In this document: in pieces, positions 17,042-25,000 of the stretch
How the letters are laid out: each line of letters starts with the position of its first letter
Position numbering within the stretch: the stretch's first letter is position 1
Assembly (NCBI GenBank): GCA_040403495.1
Contig: JBBAKM010000011.1
Location: 22,586 to 86,585, forward strand
DNA: 64,000 nt
Reading direction: 5' to 3'
From: JABMMZ01 sp040403495
GTDB taxonomy: Bacteria; Bacteroidota; Bacteroidia; NS11-12g; UBA955
Program-made: the position numbers and the translations under genes
Notes under the pieces: generated by a model
What the model was told of the DNA's origin: nothing
Database searches by the model: none
What the model saw: the letters and a program-made list of their open reading frames with translations, nothing else

Positions 17042-17692
17042 ATGAACTTTTTATCTCATTATTTTTTTCATCAACAAGACAGTTATCATTTTAACTTTGG
17101 CTTAGTTTTGCCCGACTTAGTTCGACATTTTAGCAAAACCCATTTAAGCTTGTTGCCCGATTACAATCACCCGCACAAAAATGAGATTAAAAATGGCAGT
17201 CATTATCATTTTCAGGGAGATAAATTGTTTCATCAGTCCGATTTTTTCAACGAAATGACCTTGGTTTTAAAGGAAAAGTTAGATGAAAAGGCACAATGGC
17301 CCCGAAAATGGTTTTTGAATCATTTGCTTATCGAAATGACCCTCGACCGTGCTTTAATGGAAGAGTATCCCGACTTGTGTCAACAGTTTTACAGTGATTT
17401 ATCCAAGGTGGAAGACGATTTGATTCACTCTTTTTTGATAGATTCAGGCGTTACAAACACAAGTGATTTTATTGAAAAGCACAAACGCTTTGTCAATTTT
17501 CCATTTATTTTTGATTACTTGCACAATGAAAAATTAATTTATGCGTTAGGCATGGTGTATAAAAGAGTTGGGATTCACTATGAATGGCAGTCGCAAGACC
17601 ATGATTTGTTACAGAATGCATTGCCAGAAATAATAGAAATTGCCAAGAATAGTATACACGACGTAAAAAAAAATGTGAGTATAACAACGTAA
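17042..17692 (+). CDS. ACP phosphodiesterase-like protein (DUF479 family)
   Basis: The 216-residue protein begins MNFLSHYFF with a conserved Asp/His-rich helical layout (LVLPDLVRHFSK, HYHFQGDKLFHQSDFF, FLNHLLIEMTLDRALM) that resembles AcpH, a metal-dependent hydrolase of the HD-like type that removes phosphopantetheine from acyl carrier protein. Similarity is at the level of motif pattern only. It is cytosolic, with no signal peptide. A conserved hypothetical is the alternative. Confidence 0.55.
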   Translation: MNFLSHYFFHQQDSYHFNFGLVLPDLVRHFSKTHLSLLPDYNHPHKNEIKNGSHYHFQGDKLFHQSDFFNEMTLVLKEKLDEKAQWPRKWFLNHLLIEMTLDRALMEEYPDLCQQFYSDLSKVEDDLIHSFLIDSGVTNTSDFIEKHKRFVNFPFIFDYLHNEKLIYALGMVYKRVGIHYEWQSQDHDLLQNALPEIIEIAKNSIHDVKKNVSITT

Positions 17693-17722
17693 TATTGAAA
17701 AAATAATAGAAATTTGCAACAA

Positions 17723-18841
17723 ATGACACGTTTTAAAATAATCCTTGGTGTAAGCTTAATGTTAAACATTGGCCAAATAGTTGGTCAAAATGCGACCAAG
17801 TATAGCAACGAGTTTTTACAAATAGGAGTGGGGGCGCGTTCTTTAGGAATGGGAGGAGTAAGTGTAGCATCTGCCAATGACGTATATGCTGGCTATTGGA
17901 ATCCTGCAGGACTTACAAGTATTGATGACAATGCACAAGTTTCATTGATGCACGCTTCATACTTTGCCGGAATTGCCAATTATGACTATGGCGCTTGGGC
18001 AAGTAAAATAAGTGATAAAAGTGCGTTAGGGATTAGTTTAATAAGATTTGGAGTGGATGGTATTGCCAATACCTTCGATTTAATCAGGAATGGTGAAATA
18101 GATTACACAAGAGTTTCTTCATTTAACACTTCCGATTTTGCTTTTATATTGTCCTATGCTCAAAACGAAAAAATTAAGAACTACAAACATTTAGACTTTT
18201 CTTGGGGGGGTAATCTTAAAATCATCAGAAGAAAAATTGGTCCATTTGCCAAAGCAACAGGATTTGGATTGGATGCAGGTTTTAAATTGAAAAGCGAAAA
18301 AAGGGGCAATTGGTCAGCCGGGGTTGTAATCAGAGACGTTACTTCTACTTTCAATAGTTGGAGATACACCTTTACCGATGCACAAAAGGATATTTTAGCC
18401 TCTACTCAAAATGTCATTCCTCAAAATACACTAGAAATTACATTGCCGCGTTTAATTGCTGGTTTTGCCAAAACTTGGGATTATAAAAACTGGGAATTTG
18501 TGACAGAATTGAATGCGCAATTTACATTAGATGGTAAGCGTAACACATTGGTAAAAAGCAATTTTATCAGTATTGACCCTAATTTGGGTGGCGAAGTATT
18601 GTATAATATTAGTGAAAATAACAAAGTATTTTTTAGAACAGGGTTTAATAATTACCAAACCTATACCAACAAAAATGGTAAAAAAGTAGCATCAATAATG
18701 CCCAATGTTGGTGTTGGTGTTCAGTTAGGAGGTTTTACAATAGACTATGCTTTAACAAACCTGAGTGCATTGTCAGGCAATGGACCAGCCTTGTACAGTA
18801 ATATTATCTCCCTAAAACTTGGGATTAATAAAAATAACTAA
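17723..18841 (+). CDS. PorV/PorQ-family outer membrane barrel protein
   Basis: The 372-residue product starts MTRFKIILGVSLMLNIGQIVGQ (signal) and continues FLQIGVGARSLGMGGVSVAS and YAGYWNPAGL, the recognition motif of the PorV/PorQ/FadL-like family. PorV is the shuttle that links the T9SS translocon to the sortase PorU; PorQ-like members are accessory. The window also encodes several T9SS cargo proteins. A TTG start nine bases upstream is possible, but ATG 17723 fits the signal better. PorV versus PorQ cannot be decided here. Confidence 0.8.
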   Translation: MTRFKIILGVSLMLNIGQIVGQNATKYSNEFLQIGVGARSLGMGGVSVASANDVYAGYWNPAGLTSIDDNAQVSLMHASYFAGIANYDYGAWASKISDKSALGISLIRFGVDGIANTFDLIRNGEIDYTRVSSFNTSDFAFILSYAQNEKIKNYKHLDFSWGGNLKIIRRKIGPFAKATGFGLDAGFKLKSEKRGNWSAGVVIRDVTSTFNSWRYTFTDAQKDILASTQNVIPQNTLEITLPRLIAGFAKTWDYKNWEFVTELNAQFTLDGKRNTLVKSNFISIDPNLGGEVLYNISENNKVFFRTGFNNYQTYTNKNGKKVASIMPNVGVGVQLGGFTIDYALTNLSALSGNGPALYSNIISLKLGINKNN

Positions 18842-18901
18842 GAAAGTTTCTTTCTTTTCGCATTTATGTAGAATTGCATTGGCTTAAAGGTTTTATTTAT
18901 A

Positions 18902-18909
18902 TACCTTTG
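18902..18909 (+). promoter_or_regulatory. -7 box (TACCTTTG) for the DUF6787/mrp/nifU operon
   Basis: A TAnnTTTG match ending six bases before ATG 18916, again implying a nearly leaderless transcript. Confidence 0.55.
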
Positions 18910-18915
18910 TAGTCC

Positions 18916-19221
18916 ATGTCTTTTCAATCATTTATTGACAAATTAAAACAAAGATGGCACGTTACATCCACGCTACAAGTGGTTATTATTCTAATCGTTT
19001 TTTCAATTACAGGTTCATCAATAATAGTTGTAAAAAGGCTGTTTGGAATAGATGCAGAGACTGATATCATTACCCGAATTTTATTTTACATTGGGGTATT
19101 CCCAATCTATAATTTATTACTATTGATGTATGGCTTTGTTTTCGGTCAATTCAAGTTCTTTTTTGAGTTTGAGAAACGATTTTTTAAACGAATCATTGGT
19201 TTATTTGTTAAAAAGAAATGA
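18916..19221 (+). CDS. DUF6787 family small membrane protein
   Basis: The 101-residue protein has two transmembrane helices (VVIILIVFSITGSSIIVV and FYIGVFPIYNLLLLMYGFVF) and a basic C-terminal tail (FEKRFFKRIIGLFVKKK). It matches the Bacteroidota DUF6787 type, often mislabelled diacylglyceryl transferase. Its stop overlaps the mrp start as ATGA, so it is coupled to Fe-S assembly genes. Function unknown. Confidence 0.75.
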   Translation: MSFQSFIDKLKQRWHVTSTLQVVIILIVFSITGSSIIVVKRLFGIDAETDIITRILFYIGVFPIYNLLLLMYGFVFGQFKFFFEFEKRFFKRIIGLFVKKK

Positions 19222-20276
19222 GCAATACCATTCAAGAAATAGATGTTTTAAATGCGCTGCGTTATGTAGATGATCCCGATTTAAACAAAGACATAGTTAC
19301 CCTAGGCATGGTTAGGAATGTAGCTATTGAAGGTAAAAATATTTCCTTCAGTGTTGTGCTTACTACACCTGCATGTCCCATGAAGGAGATGATAGAAAAT
19401 GCCTGTAGAAACGCAATTTCTCACTTTATAAGTTCAGACATCAACGTACAAATAGAAATGACCTCAGATGTGAGTGTCAATAAAAAATCCAATGATTTTT
19501 TACCAAATGTGAAGAATATTATTGCGGTTGGAAGCGGAAAGGGTGGTGTAGGAAAATCAACGGTTGCAGCCGGTATTGCATCGGTTTTAAACCATTCGGG
19601 TGCTAAAGTTGGTTTATTAGATGCCGATATTTATGGTCCTTCGGTTCCGTTGTTATTTGGGGTGCAAAATCACGAAATAGACATAGAAGAAAGAAACGGT
19701 AAAGAGTATATGAAACCCGTGTTGGTTCATGGAATCGAGCTGTTTTCAATCGGTTTTTTATCTAAACCAAATGAAGCTGTTGTGTGGCGTGGTCCAATGG
19801 TTTCACAAGCTTTGAAGCAATTTATTTCAGGCGTAAGTTGGGGCGATTTGGATTACCTAATCATTGATTTACCTCCGGGTACAGGGGATGTGCAAATTAC
19901 CATGACTCAAACTTTGCCTTTGACAGGTGCAGTAATAGTTTCTACTCCGCAAAAATTAGCTTTGGCCGATGCCAGAAAAGCCTGTGCCATGTTCAATATG
20001 CCTTCTGTTAATGTCCCTATTTTAGGGATTGTAGAAAACATGTCCTTTTTTACTCCCGATGATGCCCCCGATAAAAAGTATTACATTTTTGGTAATCATG
20101 GTGTTACTGAACTTGCCAATGAATTTAACACAAAAGTGCTAGGTCAATTGCCAATTATTCCTTCAGTAATGGATGATGGAGATTCAGGGAAATTAATAAA
20201 TGATAAAAATATTCGATTTTTTTCTGAAATTGCAGGCCAATTGGTTCGTGCAATTGCAATAAATAATAGTAAGTAA
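19218..20276 (+). CDS. mrp: Mrp/ApbC Fe-S cluster carrier ATPase
   Basis: The 352-residue protein has an N-terminal MIP18/DUF59 domain (residues 1-90, with TTPACPMKEMIENAC) and a deviant Walker A P-loop GSGKGGVGKST near residue 105, followed by DADIYGPS and IDLPPGTGD. It binds and transfers [4Fe-4S] clusters to apoproteins in the cytosol. It overlaps the DUF6787 gene and is followed seven bases later by a NifU-type scaffold, an expected functional pair. The CxxC ligand pair usual near the C-terminus of many Mrp proteins is not evident. Confidence 0.93.
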   Translation: MSNTIQEIDVLNALRYVDDPDLNKDIVTLGMVRNVAIEGKNISFSVVLTTPACPMKEMIENACRNAISHFISSDINVQIEMTSDVSVNKKSNDFLPNVKNIIAVGSGKGGVGKSTVAAGIASVLNHSGAKVGLLDADIYGPSVPLLFGVQNHEIDIEERNGKEYMKPVLVHGIELFSIGFLSKPNEAVVWRGPMVSQALKQFISGVSWGDLDYLIIDLPPGTGDVQITMTQTLPLTGAVIVSTPQKLALADARKACAMFNMPSVNVPILGIVENMSFFTPDDAPDKKYYIFGNHGVTELANEFNTKVLGQLPIIPSVMDDGDSGKLINDKNIRFFSEIAGQLVRAIAINNSK

Positions 20277-20283
20277 ATACAGA

Positions 20284-20514
20284 ATGGATAAATTAAATAC
20301 AGTAGAGGAAGCGTTAAATTCTATTCGCCCGTTTTTGAAAATGGATGGTGGTGACGTTTCTTTGGTTGCCATTGATGACGATAATGTTGTAAAAATTAAG
20401 TTGTTAGGTAATTGTAGAAGTTGTGACATGAGTCACATGACTATGAAAGCAGGTATTGAAGAAGCCATTAGAAAAGTATTTCCTGAATTGAAAAATGTAG
20501 TGGCGGTTGATTAG
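20284..20514 (+). CDS. NifU C-terminal-domain Fe-S scaffold protein
   Basis: The 76-residue protein is a stand-alone NifU C-terminal domain: SIRPFLKMDGGDVSLVAI and the cluster-binding GNCRSC motif with MSHMTMKAGIEEAI. Such proteins (NfuA/Nfu-like) carry Fe-S clusters to targets. It forms an operon with mrp. Confidence 0.93.
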   Translation: MDKLNTVEEALNSIRPFLKMDGGDVSLVAIDDDNVVKIKLLGNCRSCDMSHMTMKAGIEEAIRKVFPELKNVVAVD

Positions 20515-20588
20515 TAAACTCGATTAAAATTGTAAAATTTATAGTAGTTAACCATTTACAAGTAATAGCTGTTATTCTTGTAAATTTT

Positions 20589-21311
20589 TTGTTTTTTTCT
20601 CAAACAAGTTCCACATTTTATGTCCACTATTTTTATTTTTTTGGTTTAGGATTTGCCACTTGGCTCATTTACTTTATTGACCAAATTTTAGACTATATTA
20701 AAAGAAAAACAAAGGGGGATGACAGGCATCATTTAACGGCTAGCACTATTGTTTTCCAATTGTTATTGGGATTGGTTTTATTCATATTGATGCTCGTTAA
20801 TAGAACGACACTTTCAATACAACATTTTTATTTTATTGCTTCAATTGCCTTTTTAGTTGTTTTCTATTTTACAATTATTTTAGTTAAAGTAGGGTATTTA
20901 AAAGAGATTTTTTCAGCCTTAATAATGCTCTTTTCTATCGCCGTTTTTCCGCAATATTTACAAGCTATTTTTGAGTTTAAATGGGACTATTTTTTCTATT
21001 TTTTAATCCTACTTTCTAACTTAATTTTATTGTCGATTGCAGACGCCAAACACGATGAATGTTTAGGGTTTAATTCACTTGTAAAATACTTAGGTAATAA
21101 ATTGACTGTTAGTTTATTGCTATTAATTATTATCTTATTAATACTCGGCTCATTTTGGTGTTTCGAAACCATTGGTTTGTGGCTTTTTGTGCACGCCTTA
21201 TTGACGCTTTTATTATTGTTTTTTAGACAAAAAATTGAGAGTTATTTAATTCACTTTTTAGCGGATTTTATTTTACTATTTCCGCTGTATTATTTGAGTG
21301 CGTATTTGTAA
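20589..21311 (+). CDS. UbiA-like prenyltransferase-fold membrane protein
   Basis: This roughly 240-residue protein has about seven to eight hydrophobic helices and an Asp-containing first loop (ATWLIYFIDQILDYIK, GDDRHHL) and a second (IADAKHDE) in the places of the UbiA DxxxD motifs. It is probably a degenerate or specialised UbiA relative. TTG 20589 is the first accepted start, but the frame stays open back to 20511 with a plausible hydrophobic lead (FIVVNHLQVIAVILVNF) that contains only ATT as a possible start at 20523 or 20529. Confidence 0.6.
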   Translation: MFFSQTSSTFYVHYFYFFGLGFATWLIYFIDQILDYIKRKTKGDDRHHLTASTIVFQLLLGLVLFILMLVNRTTLSIQHFYFIASIAFLVVFYFTIILVKVGYLKEIFSALIMLFSIAVFPQYLQAIFEFKWDYFFYFLILLSNLILLSIADAKHDECLGFNSLVKYLGNKLTVSLLLLIIILLILGSFWCFETIGLWLFVHALLTLLLLFFRQKIESYLIHFLADFILLFPLYYLSAYL

Positions 21312-21314
21312 ATT

Positions 21315-21863
21315 TTAAGCTTGTTCAAAACAACTACCACATCGTGGTTCATAGTATTCATTTCCACCTATCAATAAAAGTACATTATTGTTCAATTTTC
21401 TGAAGCTATAATCGGCGGGTTCTTGGCAAACTGCACATGGGGCTTTCAGGTGTACATGATGGTCGGCTAATTCTATCAATGAAGTCATTAATCCAAAAGG
21501 ACGTTTTCTGTAATCTAAGTTTAAACCTGCTGCAATAACATCAATGCCTTTGCCTAGAAATTTTTTAATATCAAAAAGAAAAAGTTTGTCAAAAAATTGC
21601 GCTTCATCAAAAACAATAAGTTCAGTATAGGGGGTTATTAATGTGTTAAAATCAAGTTCAGGCTCATAGGTTATGCAAGGATAGGAAAGGCCACTGTGAG
21701 TAACAAGCAATGATTCTACATGTCGGTTGTCAGCACTTGGTTTTAGTACAATTAATTGATGTGGTTTTAAGTTTCTTTTACTAATTTCAGCAATCAATGC
21801 AGTTGTTTTACCCGAAAACATACAGCCATAAATTGCGGTTAATTGACCCTTTCTAACTTCCAT
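21315..21863 (-). CDS. tdk: Thymidine kinase (type II)
   Basis: The 182-residue enzyme (ATG 21863, where the P-loop lies near residue 12; the longer frame adds only 13 hydrophobic residues) has the Walker A motif GCMFSGKTT, the DEAQFF Walker B-like motif, and the zinc ribbon CAVC plus CGSC. It phosphorylates thymidine to dTMP in nucleoside salvage. It converges with the UbiA-like gene; the two stops are three bases apart. Confidence 0.95.
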   Translation of the reverse strand: MEVRKGQLTAIYGCMFSGKTTALIAEISKRNLKPHQLIVLKPSADNRHVESLLVTHSGLSYPCITYEPELDFNTLITPYTELIVFDEAQFFDKLFLFDIKKFLGKGIDVIAAGLNLDYRKRPFGLMTSLIELADHHVHLKAPCAVCQEPADYSFRKLNNNVLLLIGGNEYYEPRCGSCFEQA

Positions 21864-21952
21864 AAATAATTTTACAAAGATGATAATTTTATAGAAAATC
21901 AACTATTGTTATTTAAATTTAATTCATTTAATATTGCTTGTCATTTTATAAG

Positions 21953-22795
21953 ATGAAAGAAAATCAAATTTCAAGTCAAATTAAAAGTTTATTAGCTTCG
22001 TTAGCTCAACTAGAGTCTGATATTAGTGCAGGTAATCATTTGCTTTTTCAAAAAGATAAATTAAAAAGCATCGCCATACAACTTCACTTATTGGCCGATC
22101 AAATCGGGATTGAAGAACCTGTATTAGAAACGCCTGTTGTGTCAAAACCAATTACAGAAGTTAAAGCTCCTGAAACTGTTCATAAACCCAACGTTGCCAA
22201 ATTGCAAGAGCCTGTAATAGAAGTAACACCTGTTACAGAAATAAAACCTGAACCGATTCTTGAGCCAAAACTTGAACCAAAGCATGAACCTGTAGAAGAA
22301 GTGGTAGCGCCTGTTGCAAAAGTAGAAGTTCCAGAAATTATAGCTGAAGCTCCTAAACCAATATTTGAAGTTGTTGTGGAAAAGCAAGTAGAAAAGGCAG
22401 AGGTAAAGCTTGAAGAAAAAAAGGAAATTATAGAAACCATTGTTCCCAAACCAATAGAAACTAAAAAAGAAACCATTGTTGAATCGGTTTCTGTCAATGA
22501 TAAACTTTCCAAATCGGCAGTACCCCCTCAAAACATTGCCGAAAAATTGAAAGAAACGCCAATTTCAGATTTAGTAAAAGCAATAGCCATCAGTAAAAAA
22601 TTCGAATTTATTAATTTGCTTTTTGACGGGAATTCTGAGTTTTACAAGCAATGTATTCAAACCATACAAGCATCTTCTGACTACCAATCAGCGATACAAT
22701 ATATAGAACAGGAAGTGATTGTAAAATATGATTGGCAGGAACATGAAAAATTGGCTGCCGAATTTTTTAGCTTAGTGAGAAGACGTTTTTTGTAA
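21953..22795 (+). CDS. Conserved Bacteroidota protein with Pro/Glu/Val-rich linker
   Basis: From ATG 21953 the product has 280 residues. It has an N-terminal helical segment (about 45 residues), a long low-complexity middle rich in P, V, E and K (residues 50-185), and a folded C-terminal domain (ISDLVKAIAISKKFEFINLL, then YDWQEHEKLAAEFFSLVRRR) that I recognise as a widespread unnamed domain in Bacteroidota. It precedes comEC by 24 bases in the same direction. No function is known. Confidence 0.6.
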   Translation: MKENQISSQIKSLLASLAQLESDISAGNHLLFQKDKLKSIAIQLHLLADQIGIEEPVLETPVVSKPITEVKAPETVHKPNVAKLQEPVIEVTPVTEIKPEPILEPKLEPKHEPVEEVVAPVAKVEVPEIIAEAPKPIFEVVVEKQVEKAEVKLEEKKEIIETIVPKPIETKKETIVESVSVNDKLSKSAVPPQNIAEKLKETPISDLVKAIAISKKFEFINLLFDGNSEFYKQCIQTIQASSDYQSAIQYIEQEVIVKYDWQEHEKLAAEFFSLVRRRFL

Positions 22796-22818
22796 ACTAA
22801 ACATTATAAAATAATAAA

Positions 22819-24882
22819 ATGTTTAGTTGGCATGCGATACCTTTTGCTAGGATTTTATTGCCATTCTCAATAGGGATATTTTTATGTTTATTATATCCTT
22901 TAAACCCTTTAATAATTTGGGGTTTACTTGTCGCATTTTCTCTAATTTATGGCTTATTTATAAAGACTTCCCAATCAACTGATAAGTTCAAAAATCAATA
23001 TTTTACAGCAGTCATACTTTCACTTTTATTGATTTCTGTTGGTTTTTTACGCACCCATTATTTCGATTCACAATTAAGGTCCAATTACTACAAAAATTTT
23101 GATTCGGCCGATGTGATGCAAATTTGTGTTGACGATGCCGTAACAGAAAGTGATAAGTTTTATAAAGCTTATGTCAATGTTGAGCGTGTGCGTAATCAAC
23201 AATGGCACTCAAGTTCAGGTCGATTATTGGTTTTTTTCAACAAAGCCTATGTGAATGCAAAACCCAAAATAGGCAATCGGTATTTAGTAAAAGGACTTAC
23301 TCAGCCTATTCCGCCACCCAGTAATCCGGCAACATTCAATTACAAACAGTACTTGTTTTATCACAATATTCATGAACAGTTTTTTGTAAAGCCAAACCAA
23401 ATTATCGCATTAAATCAAGATAAAAAGTCAATTTATGCACATGCGCAAGGATTAAGAGACCAGTGTGTTAGACAGTTGTCTCTGTATATCAAAGACAAGG
23501 ATGCTTTGGGAGTTTCATCAGCGTTACTGTTGGGTTACAAGGAGGATTTAAATCCCGAAACCATGCAGTCGTTTTCCAAAACAGGAACCTTGCATGTGTT
23601 GGCAGTGAGTGGCTTACATGCCGGAATTGTTTTTATGATTTTGAATGTGCTGACTTCCTTTTTGTTGCGGTTAAAAAGAGGCAAACAAATTCAGTCATTA
23701 TTAGTATTATTAGGCATTTGGTATTATGCCTACGTTACAGGTTTATCCCCTTCGGTTTGTAGAGCTTCTTTGATGTTTTCATTAATGGCAGTAGCCAAGT
23801 TAAGCAACAGAAAAACAAGTTCATTCAACGTCGTTTTTATGTCGGCTTTTATTTTAATGTTATTGAATCCTTATATCATTGTTGATGTTGGTTTCCAATT
23901 GTCATACACGGCAGTTTTAGGGATTTTGTATTTACAGCCCAAGTTGCAAAAATTATACTTGCCCAAGTTTAAAGTTGATGAATACATTTGGGGATTGCTT
24001 ACAGTATCATTTGCAGCACAAATTTTCACATTTCCATTAAGTATTTACTATTTTCATCAGTTTCCTTTGTATTTTCTATTGTCCAACTTGTTAGTAATCC
24101 CATTAATTTTACTTGTTTTAATTTTATTGATTGCCTTATTAATAGTGTCATTCTATTCACCTTTAGCCGAAATTGTAGCGATCATTATAGAATTTATATT
24201 AAAAATCAATAGAACAGTTTTGACATCTATTGAAAATCTGCCATACAATTCAATTTCAGGTATTTATCTTAGTAAATTGGAGATGATAACATTGTACGCA
24301 ATGGTGTTTATTAGTTTAGCTTTTTTTACATACCGAAGAAAATGGCAAATGTTCTTACTTTTATTTGTAGTTGTGTTTTTTCAAACGAATACATTGTTCA
24401 CTAAATTGAGAATTTCAGAACAAAAGATTTTGACAATTCATGTTATAAAAAACCATGATGTGGTTTCTTGTATTGAAGGGAGCAAAATGTATTTAATAGC
24501 AGATTCAGGTTTTATTGAGGACAAAAAAAGTTTCAAATTTTCAATTGAGCCCTATTGTTTAGAAAAGGGAATAAAGCAAATAATTTGGTGTGATTGGAAA
24601 AATAACTATGAATTTGAGCATTTAAAAGTGATTTCAAACGGAGGTTTTCAGTTTTTTGACACAAAAATGACAATAATTAAAAATAAGATTACAGGACCCA
24701 TTTACAGTGATTTTTGTTTGATAACTTCAATTAAAAAACAAGCAAAAAATTTTCATTTTATAAATTGTAAATACATGTTATACAGTAAGTTAAAAGATAA
24801 TTACAACAACTATTATTTATTCAAAAATAAAGATTTGGAAGCCCGATTTACAAATGAATATTTAATTTATTCGTTGAATTAA
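22819..24882 (+). CDS. comEC: ComEC/Rec2-family DNA uptake channel
   Basis: The 687-residue membrane protein has three N-terminal helices, an OB-like periplasmic DUF4131 domain (about residues 90-220), and the Competence domain with VLAVSGLHAGIVF and ATNPxxx-type helices (LSPSVCRASLMFSLMA, DVGFQLSYTAVLGIL). The C-terminal 150 residues are soluble but lack the HxHxDH site of the metallo-hydrolase domain, as in many Bacteroidota ComEC. It moves single-stranded DNA across the inner membrane in transformation. This makes homologous DNA uptake plausible in this organism. Confidence 0.9.
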   Translation: MFSWHAIPFARILLPFSIGIFLCLLYPLNPLIIWGLLVAFSLIYGLFIKTSQSTDKFKNQYFTAVILSLLLISVGFLRTHYFDSQLRSNYYKNFDSADVMQICVDDAVTESDKFYKAYVNVERVRNQQWHSSSGRLLVFFNKAYVNAKPKIGNRYLVKGLTQPIPPPSNPATFNYKQYLFYHNIHEQFFVKPNQIIALNQDKKSIYAHAQGLRDQCVRQLSLYIKDKDALGVSSALLLGYKEDLNPETMQSFSKTGTLHVLAVSGLHAGIVFMILNVLTSFLLRLKRGKQIQSLLVLLGIWYYAYVTGLSPSVCRASLMFSLMAVAKLSNRKTSSFNVVFMSAFILMLLNPYIIVDVGFQLSYTAVLGILYLQPKLQKLYLPKFKVDEYIWGLLTVSFAAQIFTFPLSIYYFHQFPLYFLLSNLLVIPLILLVLILLIALLIVSFYSPLAEIVAIIIEFILKINRTVLTSIENLPYNSISGIYLSKLEMITLYAMVFISLAFFTYRRKWQMFLLLFVVVFFQTNTLFTKLRISEQKILTIHVIKNHDVVSCIEGSKMYLIADSGFIEDKKSFKFSIEPYCLEKGIKQIIWCDWKNNYEFEHLKVISNGGFQFFDTKMTIIKNKITGPIYSDFCLITSIKKQAKNFHFINCKYMLYSKLKDNYNNYYLFKNKDLEARFTNEYLIYSLN

Positions 24883-24926
24883 AAGTAAAAATAATTTGTA
24901 ATATCCGTTTTTAGATTAAAAAATAA

Positions 24927-24957
24927 TTTGGATTTAAAAATTTGATTTATATATTTG
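24927..24957 (+). promoter_or_regulatory. Full Bacteroidota promoter (TTTG, 19-bp gap, TATATTTG)
   Basis: A -33 TTTG at 24927-24930 and a -7 TATATTTG at 24950-24957, separated by 19 bases, precede the giant PKD/T9SS gene by about 43 bases. This is the best consensus promoter in the window. Confidence 0.75.
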
Positions 24958-25000
24958 ACCCTTCAAAAGAATAAGTAATAAATAAATAAATAGTTCAATT

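Noticed and set aside
22142..22531. Two reverse frames of 110-129 codons rich in F/Y or S/T
   Set aside because: They are antisense shadows of the Pro/Glu/Val/Lys linker of the forward gene, which has biased codons.
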